This document shows, piece by piece, positions 1-5,082 of a stretch of DNA of 5,682 nucleotides. Each line of letters opens with the position of its first letter. Positions within the stretch are counted from its first letter, which is position 1. Below the pieces are notes generated by a model, which saw nothing but the letters and a program-made list of their open reading frames with translations, had not been told where the DNA came from and did not search any database. The position numbers were made by a program, and so were the translations under genes. The stretch comes from Propionibacteriaceae bacterium. Its GTDB lineage: Bacteria > Actinomycetota > Actinomycetes > Propionibacteriales > Propionibacteriaceae. Location of the stretch: contig JAIRRM010000204.1 in NCBI GenBank assembly GCA_031255975.1, positions 1-5,682 of the forward strand. The letters run 5' to 3'.

Positions 1-11
1 CACAGTGGCAC

Positions 12-33
12 GATAGGTCGCAACGCACCTATC
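12..33. repeat. Perfect 7-bp inverted repeat upstream of the acetyltransferase gene
   Basis: GATAGGT at 12-18 and ACCTATC at 27-33 are perfect inverted copies around an 8-nt centre. No T-run follows on either strand, so this does not look like an intrinsic terminator. It could be an operator for a dimeric regulator, or a hairpin at the end of an upstream transcript. The rest of 1-100 has stop codons in several frames and no gene that I can support. I see no convincing -35/-10 pair for the gene at 101. Confidence 0.45.
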
Positions 34-100
34 TGAGCTACACAGGCCGTATCCACTCCCCTCACGACTTAACGATGACTCGGCATTGGAGGTTTAAGCC

Positions 101-697
101 ATGCCCGCCGACAAACAAAGCGTCCTGAATCGAATCCGGTGTGGACTGCTCTACAGCGAGAGCGAATCCGCCTTCCTTAGAAACGAGCGACGGGCCGACC
201 TCATTTTCAGCTATAACCACACCCCCCCTGCCGCCGAACAGCGCCGTCAGGAACTGCTCCGGCAAATCTTCGGGTCGCTCGGCGAACGGGCGGTGATCCT
301 GCCGCCGTTCCACGCCGCCTATGGCTCCAACGTCCACATCGGTGACGACTTCTACGGCAACACCAACCTCACCTTCGTAGACGATGTGGAGATCAACATC
401 GGCGATGGCGTAATGATCGCCCCATCGGTCACCATCGCCACCACCGCTCACCCAGTACATCCGGACCTCCGCGTGGACTACAACCGGTTTTCGCTGCCCG
501 TGGTGATCGAGGACAAAGTCTGGATCGGGGCAAATACGGTTGTGTTGCCCGGAGTTCGCATCGGTTATGGGTCGGTAATTGGGGCAGGCAGCGTCGTCAC
601 CCACGACATTCCGCCGCTGGTGGTCGCCGTTGGCGCCCCGTGCCGCGTGTTGCGACCAATCACCGACGCCGACCTAACCGAACGCTCCGGAGCGTGA
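101..697 (+). CDS. Maltose/galactoside-type O-acetyltransferase (hexapeptide-repeat, Maa/LacA/NodL family)
   Basis: A 198-residue cytoplasmic acetyl-CoA-dependent O-acetyltransferase, predicted to acetylate a sugar hydroxyl. Residues about 9-62 match the helical maltose-acetyltransferase N-terminal domain (YSESESAFLRNERRA, then N39-H40-T41). Residues about 74-185 form the left-handed beta-helix, with hexapeptide runs such as VHIGDD, INIGDG, VWIGAN and VIGAGS. H117 in TTAHPVHP aligns with the catalytic histidine of this family (His115 in E. coli LacA). The ending VAVGAPCRVLRPI is the usual family C-terminus. Length is normal (about 180-205). The start is well supported: GGAGG at 88-92 lies 8 nt before the ATG. 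The stop codon overlaps a 14-bp palindrome at 682-695. The next gene is convergent, and the 81-nt gap between them (698-778) holds no clear terminator. Substrate cannot be told from sequence: maltose, galactoside, Nod-factor and virginiamycin acetyltransferases share this fold. Confidence 0.9.
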   Translation: MPADKQSVLNRIRCGLLYSESESAFLRNERRADLIFSYNHTPPAAEQRRQELLRQIFGSLGERAVILPPFHAAYGSNVHIGDDFYGNTNLTFVDDVEINIGDGVMIAPSVTIATTAHPVHPDLRVDYNRFSLPVVIEDKVWIGANTVVLPGVRIGYGSVIGAGSVVTHDIPPLVVAVGAPCRVLRPITDADLTERSGA

Positions 698-778
698 ACA
701 AGCCACACATCGTTGTCGTATAAACCCGGTAAGGGCGAACAAAACAAGAAGTTACGCGGTGCCCGCCCGGTATAGGGG

Positions 779-958
779 CTACTTGGCCACAGTGTAGAAG
801 CAAACCTTCGGAGAGACGATCTCCCCCGCGGCTTTCAGTGCCTTGATGGCCTTGTCCACTTCTGCTTTGTCGACACCAAGCTGGGCGGCCACCTCGGCCG
901 ACTTCAGCGGTTTCTCACTCTTGGCGAAAACCTCCAGCACATCTTCTTTGGTGGCCAT
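779..958 (-). CDS. Small winged-helix DNA-binding-like protein, 59 aa
   Basis: A short gene of 59 codons plus TAG. The protein starts MATKEDVLEVFAKSEKPLKS. The pattern is a helix (residues 4-13), then PLKSAEVAAQLGVDKAEVDKAIKALKAAGEI (about 17-47), which fits a helix-turn-helix with recognition helix about 31-43. A short wing follows (IVSPKVCFYTVAK, 47-59), with one cysteine at 53. Small stand-alone wHTH proteins of this shape, ending in SPK.C.Y, occur in many bacteria and are usually annotated as MarR-like or generic transcriptional regulators; their role is unknown. The ribosome binding site AGAGGA (965-970) sits 6 nt before the ATG and touches the TGA of the upstream DUF218 gene, 11 nt away, so the two are probably co-transcribed and translationally coupled. 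DNA binding is inferred, not shown. Confidence 0.85.
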   Translation of the reverse strand: MATKEDVLEVFAKSEKPLKSAEVAAQLGVDKAEVDKAIKALKAAGEIVSPKVCFYTVAK

Positions 959-969
959 CGTTCATCCTC

Positions 970-1998
970 TCAACCGACCAGCCGAAACAGCGCGTACCCC
1001 AGTAATGGAACACAGCACAGCAGCAACCCTACCTTGTTGATCCACGAAGAATCTCGCAGTAGCGCAACATACTCCCGAAGCGTCGCAGAGGGCCAAAAGT
1101 AGCTGGCGGTGGCGGCACCTACCGCCTGACCGGGCAGTCCGGCCCGCCGCATCAAAGTGGCGGCCCGGAAGGCGTGGAAGTTATTGGTCACAGCGACCAC
1201 TCGTCCGGTGACCTTGTGATATGTCAGCAGCACCTTGGTGTTCAGGATGTTCTCCCAGGTGGTACGGGATGCCGTCTCTCGTACCACTTCGGCGACGGGA
1301 ATGCCGTGCTCCACGAGATATTCAGCCATGGCATCCGCCTCAGCTCGCGGTTCGTCCCGCCCCTGGCCGCCAGAGACCACCAATAGTGGCGTCAACCCCG
1401 CCGCCCGCGCGTTGCGGTACACCATCCGCCCCAGATCCAACCGGTTGGCGAGCAGCGGCGTCACCCGTCCATCGATCAGCCCTGATCCGAGCACCACCAC
1501 CGCCGCCTCCGCCTTGGCCCTGCGCTTGGTGAACCACAGGTAAGTGGACGAATACAGCAAATAGGCCAAGAACCCGAAACTCAGGTACGCCAGCGGTAGG
1601 CCGAGCAGGAACATCCAGCTAAACACCACCACAAAATCGAGAAACACCACCAAGATGCCGCAACCGATATAACAGAACACCCCGATACCCGCCAACAGTG
1701 AGAGCGAGTTGTTCAGCGAGCGACCTTCGCGGCGCAACATGGTGACACCGTTGAGCAACAGCGCAACTCCCAACGCGATCATCATCGCCACCAGCAGAAA
1801 GAATAACGCCAGAAACACCAGCGCGCCGGCGCTTCCGTCCAGCCGCTCCAAGGCGGCCACAAACCTCAGCAACCCAGCCAGTGCCGCCACCGTAATCGCC
1901 GCCAACAGCGCGTTCGCGGGCCACAAGCGGCGTGGTTCAATGGCGATGCCGACCACGGCGGCGACTACCAACACCCCGCAGGCGATCCACCACCACAT
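970..1998 (-). CDS. YdcF/ElyC/SanA-family membrane protein (DUF218 domain)
   Basis: A 342-residue membrane protein. Hydrophobic segments lie at about 3-20, 28-50, 57-82, 97-120 and 122-150, followed by a basic stretch (TKRRAK, 157-162). The DUF218 domain spans about 165-312, and a last hydrophobic helix covers 322-340. DUF218 hallmarks are visible: AVVVLGSG (166-173), LLVVSGGQG (205-213), the acidic EADAMAEYL helix (220-228), ETASRTTWENI (241-251) and TNNFHAFRA (271-279). Family members such as E. coli ElyC and SanA affect envelope integrity and lipid-carrier or peptidoglycan homeostasis; YdcF binds S-adenosylmethionine. No biochemical reaction is settled for this architecture. A multi-TM N-terminus before DUF218 is common in Gram-positive members. 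The ATG is preceded by AGGG with a spacing of about 8 nt. The gene follows the sigma factor gene by 51 nt and precedes the small winged-helix gene by 11 nt. Confidence 0.88.
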   Translation of the reverse strand: MWWWIACGVLVVAAVVGIAIEPRRLWPANALLAAITVAALAGLLRFVAALERLDGSAGALVFLALFFLLVAMMIALGVALLLNGVTMLRREGRSLNNSLSLLAGIGVFCYIGCGILVVFLDFVVVFSWMFLLGLPLAYLSFGFLAYLLYSSTYLWFTKRRAKAEAAVVVLGSGLIDGRVTPLLANRLDLGRMVYRNARAAGLTPLLVVSGGQGRDEPRAEADAMAEYLVEHGIPVAEVVRETASRTTWENILNTKVLLTYHKVTGRVVAVTNNFHAFRAATLMRRAGLPGQAVGAATASYFWPSATLREYVALLRDSSWINKVGLLLCCVPLLGYALFRLVG

Positions 1999-2027
1999 AG
2001 CAACAACCCTATCCAGTCAACGCATAT

Positions 2028-2043
2028 AAAACGGTGGGAACCG
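2028..2043 (-). terminator. Weak hairpin plus T-run after the primary sigma gene
   Basis: Read on the minus strand, CGGT-TCCC-ACCG (2043-2032) is followed directly by TTTT (2031-2028). A 4-bp stem with a T4 run is too weak for an efficient intrinsic terminator. It might cause partial termination between the sigma gene and the DUF218 gene, or be chance. I see no convincing separate promoter in this 51-nt gap. Confidence 0.25.
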
Positions 2044-2049
2044 GCAAAA

Positions 2050-3333
2050 TCATTCCAGGTAATCCCGGAGCACCTGAGAACGCGACGGATGACGCAGTTT
2101 GCTCATCGTCTTGCTCTCGATCTGCCGGATACGCTCGCGCGTCACCCCGTACACCTTGCCGATCTCGTCTAAAGTTTTGGGCTGGCCGTCGGTGAGGCCG
2201 AAACGCATCTGCACCACACCAGCCTCCCGCTCGCTCAACGAGTCGAGCACACTGTCGAGTTGCTCTTGAAGCAGGGTGAAGTTGACCGCCTCAGCGGGCA
2301 CGATGGCCTCGGAGTCTTCGATGAGATCACCGAACTCCGAATCGCCGTCTTCTCCGAGCGGAGTGTGCAGGCTGATCGGCTCGCGGCCATATTTCTGCAC
2401 CTCGATGACCTTCTCAGGGGTCATGTCGAGTTCTTTGGCCAATTCCTCTGGCGTCGGCTCGCGACCGAGATCTTGCAACATCTGGCGTTGCACTCTGGCC
2501 AGCTTATTGATTACCTCAACCATATGTACCGGGATACGGATGGTGCGGGCCTGGTCGGCCATGGCGCGCGTGATCGCCTGCTTGATCCACCAAGTCGCGT
2601 ATGTGGAAAACTTGTAGCCCTTGGTGTAGTCGAACTTTTCGACCGCTCGGATCAAACCCAGGTTGCCTTCCTGGATGAGGTCGAGGAACAACATGCCCCG
2701 ACCGGTATAACGCTTGGCAAGGCTCACCACCAGACGCAGGTTGGCTTCCAGCAGATGATTCTTGGCCCGACGACCATCTTCGATGATCCACTCGTAATCG
2801 TCGCGCACGGCGGCGGAGCACTTGAACGACGGGTCGCGTAGCCGTTCCTCGGCGAACAGCCCAGTCTCGATGCGCTTGGCGAGATCGACTTCCATCTCGG
2901 CGTTCAGCAGCGCCACCTTGCCGATCTGTTTCAGATAATCCTTCACCGGATCAGCGGTGGCACCAGCGGAAGTAACCTGCACCTCCGGCTCGTCGGAGTC
3001 GTCGGAGTCGGACACGGAGAACCCGCCCAGATCCTCCCCGGCGGCCCCCTCCACCCCATCGGCGAGCAGTTCCGCTTCCTCGCGTTCGGTCTCGCTCGGT
3101 TCAAAGTCGGAGTCGTCAATGTCGTCAAGGGTGCGCTTGCGCCCCACCGCCACCACCAACTCATCACCGTCAACCTCAGCCTCTGTCGGGTCGAGACCGC
3201 TGATGACATCCTCAATGGTCGGCTCTGCCACGTCTTCCGCGGGCTCTACCTCATCGCCGGGCTCAACCACGGCAGATTCCGGCTCAATGACAGTGGTTTT
3301 GGGAGTCGCTTTCGCGGGCTTTTTAGCTGGCAC
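2050..3333 (-). CDS. sigA: Primary RNA polymerase sigma factor, SigA/HrdB (group 1 sigma-70)
   Basis: The housekeeping sigma subunit, which directs core RNA polymerase to -10/-35 promoters. With the GTG start at 3333 it is 427 residues. An acidic, low-complexity actinobacterial N-terminal domain (1-125) opens with a lysine/alanine/proline-rich tip, [11 protein letters not shown]. Region 1.2 is about 128-160 ([21 protein letters not shown]). Region 2 is about 191-262, with [20 protein letters not shown] (229-248). Region 3 is about 263-350 ([20 protein letters not shown]). Region 4 is about 355-427, with the -35-reading helix in [20 protein letters not shown] and the classic ending [11 protein letters not shown]. 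All key contacts are present, including Q252 and T255 in region 2.4 and TRER in 4.2. Lysine replaces the more usual arginine at position 251 (WWIKQ). The GTG is chosen because AAAGGG lies 5 nt upstream and the N-terminus matches family style. The frame stays open to a TTG at 3462, but that extension is cysteine-rich and unlike HrdB. The gene is divergent from the second sigma gene. Confidence 0.97.
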   Translation of the reverse strand: MPAKKPAKATPKTTVIEPESAVVEPGDEVEPAEDVAEPTIEDVISGLDPTEAEVDGDELVVAVGRKRTLDDIDDSDFEPSETEREEAELLADGVEGAAGEDLGGFSVSDSDDSDEPEVQVTSAGATADPVKDYLKQIGKVALLNAEMEVDLAKRIETGLFAEERLRDPSFKCSAAVRDDYEWIIEDGRRAKNHLLEANLRLVVSLAKRYTGRGMLFLDLIQEGNLGLIRAVEKFDYTKGYKFSTYATWWIKQAITRAMADQARTIRIPVHMVEVINKLARVQRQMLQDLGREPTPEELAKELDMTPEKVIEVQKYGREPISLHTPLGEDGDSEFGDLIEDSEAIVPAEAVNFTLLQEQLDSVLDSLSEREAGVVQMRFGLTDGQPKTLDEIGKVYGVTRERIRQIESKTMSKLRHPSRSQVLRDYLE

Positions 3334-3361
3334 TGGTGCCCTTTCTGATAGTGCGGCGACC

Positions 3362-3400
3362 GGCTCTTGGGTGCACAAAGGCGCGCCGCTGTCAAGAGCC
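3362..3400. repeat. Perfect 8-bp inverted repeat in the leader of the primary sigma gene
   Basis: GGCTCTTG at 3362-3369 and CAAGAGCC at 3393-3400 are exact inverted copies separated by 23 nt. The spacer contains the palindromes GTGCAC and GGCGCGCC. The repeat ends 28 nt before the GTG start of the minus-strand sigma gene. In RNA of that gene it would fold into a stem-loop upstream of the AAAGGG ribosome binding site. As DNA it could be an operator. One arm overlaps the TTGACA hexamer of the minus strand. No T-run follows, so termination is not suggested. Confidence 0.5.
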
Positions 3401-3503
3401 TGTGAAATAGTGCCACAACTAAGCCCGCAAATCAAACCACCATGGCAAACCGGGGTCCTCAACCGGGCCCGCTTTCGCTGACAGCTAACACGCCCGCATA
3501 CCT

Positions 3504-3529
3504 GGAATTAACCACAACTCTCAATCGTT
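3504..3529 (+). promoter_or_regulatory. SigR/SigH-type ECF promoter (GGAAT-N18-GTT) for the second sigma gene
   Basis: GGAAT at 3504-3508 and GTT(G) at 3527-3529 are separated by exactly 18 nt. This is the consensus for Streptomyces SigR, close to mycobacterial SigH/SigE and corynebacterial SigH, the ECF sigmas of thiol-oxidative and heat stress. Transcription would begin at about 3536-3540, leaving a leader of roughly 30 nt before the ATG at 3569. In mycobacteria and corynebacteria sigB is read from such promoters, and Streptomyces hrd genes have them too, so location and motif agree. The assignment rests on motif and position only. Confidence 0.6.
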
Positions 3530-3568
3530 GCAATCCTGCGTCCCCAACACGCAGGACGACAACGGCTG

Positions 3569-4504
3569 ATGAAAGCAGACTTAGTGAACAACGCCACCGA
3601 CAACACTGCTCGTGACAGCGTAGGAGCCTACCTGGATGCGATCTCCAAGACTCCGCTGCTCACCGCGGCAGAAGAAGTGCAACTCGCCCGCACCATTGAG
3701 ACCGGTACGTATGCCGAGATGATGCTGCGTGGTGAAGCGGAACGCAACCTGCAGCTAGACGATGACGAACTACAGCGGTTGATAGCCGACGGCAAGGAAG
3801 CGTTCCACCGTTTCGTACGGGCGAATCTACGTTTGGTGGTATCGGTGGCCCGTAAGTACGGATACACCGGAATGCCTTTGGCGGACATCATCCAGGAGGG
3901 CAACACCGGGCTGATTCGCGCGGTCGAAAAGTTCGACTACACCAAGGGTTTCAAGTTTTCCACCTACGCGACCTGGTGGATACGCCAGGCGATCAGTCGG
4001 GGATTGGCCACCTACGGCCGCATCGTACGTCTGCCGGTGCATATCGCCGAACAGATCAATCAGGTCTCTGCGGCACGGCGTAACCTCAGCCAGAAACTCG
4101 ACCGAGAGCCGACATACTCTGAGATCGCCGCCGAACTGGACATGGATGCCGCCGACGTAGCCGAACTGCTGCGCCTTGCCCGTGAGCATGTGAGCCTGGA
4201 TGCCCCGATAGACGAAAGCTCCAACACGGTGCTCGGCGACCTGATCGCCGCGCCGAGTGGCACAGAAGCGGATTCCGAATTGATGAATCACGCGGAACGC
4301 GCCGAGTTGGACTCGCTGCTCGGCGAACTAGATGAGCGTTCCGCCGACATTGTGCGCCGCCGCTACGGGCTCTACGGCAATAGTCAGGAAAAGCTACAGG
4401 ACATCGGCGACAGTTGGGGGATCACCGCAGAGCGGGTGCGCCAGTTGGAGCGGGAAGCGTTGAAACGGCTGCGCGCCAAGGTGCTACAGACAGCCGCCGC
4501 CTGA
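3569..4504 (+). CDS. Alternative sigma-70 factor, group 2-like (SigB/HrdD-type)
   Basis: A 311-residue sigma-70 protein that lacks the long acidic N-terminal domain, as usual for group 2 sigmas. Region 1.2 is about 16-46 (DSVGAYLDAISKTPLLTAAE). Region 2 is about 79-150 ([20 protein letters not shown], then [20 protein letters not shown]). Region 3 is about 154-232 (RLPVHIAEQINQVSAARRNL). Region 4 is about 245-305 (DIGDSWGITAERVRQLERE). Two signatures differ from the neighbour: the ADQARTIR stretch of 2.4/3.0 is ATYGRIVR (147-154), and TRER in the -35-reading helix is TAER (286-289). Promoter preference may therefore differ from that of the primary sigma. No anti-sigma gene lies nearby. The ATG has AGGA at 3553-3556, a long spacing of 12 nt; a GTG at 3584 is possible but has no better ribosome site. 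The gene likely answers to the ECF-type promoter upstream and ends at the terminator at 4556-4591. Confidence 0.92.
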   Translation: MKADLVNNATDNTARDSVGAYLDAISKTPLLTAAEEVQLARTIETGTYAEMMLRGEAERNLQLDDDELQRLIADGKEAFHRFVRANLRLVVSVARKYGYTGMPLADIIQEGNTGLIRAVEKFDYTKGFKFSTYATWWIRQAISRGLATYGRIVRLPVHIAEQINQVSAARRNLSQKLDREPTYSEIAAELDMDAADVAELLRLAREHVSLDAPIDESSNTVLGDLIAAPSGTEADSELMNHAERAELDSLLGELDERSADIVRRRYGLYGNSQEKLQDIGDSWGITAERVRQLEREALKRLRAKVLQTAAA

Positions 4505-4555
4505 CGAGCGACCCCTTGGCGGACACTGCGTCGATAGGCGATCTCGACAACCAGA

Positions 4556-4591
4556 AAGCCCCGACCATACCGCTAGGTATAGCCGGGGCTT
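4556..4591. terminator. Strong bidirectional terminator hairpin between convergent genes
   Basis: AAGCCCCG (4556-4563) pairs perfectly with CGGGGCTT (4584-4591). Inside, ATACC (4567-4571) pairs with GGTAT (4576-4580) around a GCTA tetraloop, with a short imperfect bulge between the two stems. T-rich sequence follows on the plus strand (TTGTTGGTTG); the minus strand reads CTTTCTGGTTG. It lies between the stop of the alternative sigma gene (4504) and the stop of the Cys-rich gene (4611), which face each other. It can serve both. Confidence 0.85.
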
Positions 4592-4610
4592 GTTGGTTGC
4601 GGTGGGGCGC

Positions 4611-5015
4611 TTACTCGGCCGGTTCGGCGCAGCAGCTATCGCCAGCTTTCTCCGGCTTGTCGCCGCAGCACTTATCGCCTTCTGCCTCCGACTTGTCGCC
4701 GCAACATTTATCGCCGGTTTCCTCCGACTTATCGTCGCAGCACTTATCGCCTTCTGCCTCGGCGGACTTTTCGCCACAGCAGCACTTATCGCCTTTGGCG
4801 GAGATTTTCTCCCCGTCGCCGTCGAGCTTTTCTTTGATGTCGCCGACCTTCTCGACGGCGAAATCCTTCGCGTCGGAGAGCTTTTCGCCGACCTTGTCCA
4901 TGAAAGCGTCGATCTTGCCGCCTTCCGCTGATTCGCGCTTCACGTAATCGATGCCTTCGCCGATCTTATCGCCTACACCTTCAGCGATATCCTTGAGCTT
5001 GTCAGTGATACCCAT
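4611..5015 (-). CDS. Cys-Cys tandem-repeat protein with amphipathic helical N-terminus, function unknown
   Basis: A 134-residue protein of a family I do not recognise. Residues 1-72 are charged and predicted helical (MGITDKLKDIAEGVGDKIGE, later FMDKVGEKLSDAKDFAVEKV). They are rich in Lys, Asp, Glu and Gly, and recall LEA/CsbD-like or MT0933-type 'antitoxin' helices in actinobacteria; this is resemblance only. Residues 75-134 are five tandem units beginning GDKCC (the last GDSCC), 14, 12, 12, 12 and 10 residues long. They give 11 cysteines, at 78-80, 91-92, 103-104, 115-116 and 128-129, separated by Lys/Glu/Asp-rich linkers. There is no signal peptide or membrane segment, so it is probably cytoplasmic. 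Paired cysteines in a hydrophilic tail suggest metal binding or a thiol buffer or sensor; this is inference. The ATG at 5015 is preceded by AAAGGCGAG with suitable spacing. The frame extends to 5048, but without a better site. It is convergent with the sigma gene and 67 nt downstream of the hrpA-like gene. Confidence 0.85.
   Translation of the reverse strand: MGITDKLKDIAEGVGDKIGEGIDYVKRESAEGGKIDAFMDKVGEKLSDAKDFAVEKVGDIKEKLDGDGEKISAKGDKCCCGEKSAEAEGDKCCDDKSEETGDKCCGDKSEAEGDKCCGDKPEKAGDSCCAEPAE
4614..4793 (-). repeat. In-frame tandem repeats, 36-bp core unit, encoding GDKCC modules
   Basis: Read on the minus strand the units are 4793-4752 (42 nt), 4751-4716, 4715-4680, 4679-4644 (36 nt each) and 4643-4614 (30 nt). 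The three 36-nt units share GGCGATAA at the start, followed by TGCTGC or TGTTGC, then CGA.AAG.CGGAG. They agree at most positions, wobble bases included, which points to fairly recent duplication. Unit lengths are multiples of three, so copy number could change without breaking the frame. Confidence 0.85.
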
Positions 5016-5053
5016 GTCTGCTCGCCTTTCTGCTAGCTGGGTTAGCACCTTCC

Positions 5054-5059
5054 ATCGTA
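5054..5059 (-). promoter_or_regulatory. Possible -10 element (TACGAT) for the Cys-rich gene
   Basis: TACGAT on the minus strand fits the TANNNT form of actinobacterial -10 boxes. It would give a leader of about 30 nt before the ATG at 5015. No recognisable -35 lies 16-18 nt upstream, and no GGAAT-N18-GTT element is present. The gene may instead be read from hrpA. I see no terminator in the 67-nt gap 5016-5082. Confidence 0.25.
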
Positions 5060-5082
5060 CTCGCAGTCGGGGTTATTGGACG

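Larger units (their letters stand above)
3334..3568. promoter_or_regulatory. Divergent intergenic region between two sigma factor genes
   Basis: These 235 nt separate the GTG of the primary sigma gene (minus) from the ATG of the second sigma gene (plus), so both promoters should lie here. It contains the inverted repeat at 3362-3400 and the GGAAT-N18-GTT element at 3504-3529. For the minus strand there is a perfect TTGACA hexamer (3395 to 3390), but no acceptable -10 sits 16-18 nt after it. The promoter of the primary sigma gene therefore remains unassigned. No small ORF with a ribosome binding site was found. Confidence 0.7.

Noticed and set aside
62..604. Minus-strand frame of 180 codons opposite the acetyltransferase.
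   Set aside because: The plus-strand frame has a strong ribosome site and a full hexapeptide-repeat domain with the catalytic histidine. The opposite frame has no domain and is an ordinary GC-rich shadow.
698..778. Terminator between the acetyltransferase and the small winged-helix gene.
   Set aside because: There is only a direct CCCGGTA repeat (725-731 and 767-773) and a GGGCG/CGCCC pair with a very long loop; no compact stem with a T-run on either strand.
3367..3395. Standard sigma-A promoter for the primary sigma gene from the perfect TTGACA on the minus strand.
   Set aside because: The sequence 16-18 nt downstream reads ACCCAA or nearby variants, which is not an acceptable -10.
3334..3462. 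Longer form of the primary sigma protein starting at TTG 3462 (43 extra residues).
   Set aside because: The extension contains several cysteines and does not resemble actinobacterial sigma N-termini. The GTG at 3333 has a good ribosome site and opens with the Lys/Ala/Pro-rich start typical of the family.
2957..3481. Plus-strand Ser/Thr-rich frame opposite the N-terminal part of the primary sigma gene.
   Set aside because: It mirrors the acidic Asp/Glu codons of the sigma N-terminal domain; no ribosome site and no recognisable domain.
4590..4931. Plus-strand frame with alternating Leu/Ala-rich stretches resembling a repeated membrane protein.
   Set aside because: This is another antisense shadow of the Cys-rich gene; the hydrophobic look comes from the complement of GAC/AAG-rich codons.
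4414..4947. Plus-strand reading frame with Ser/Pro/Gln-rich repeats that look like a cell-wall linker protein.
   Set aside because: It is the antisense shadow of the GDKCC repeat gene and also overlaps the end of the alternative sigma gene. There is no ribosome site, and the terminator at 4556-4591 lies inside it.
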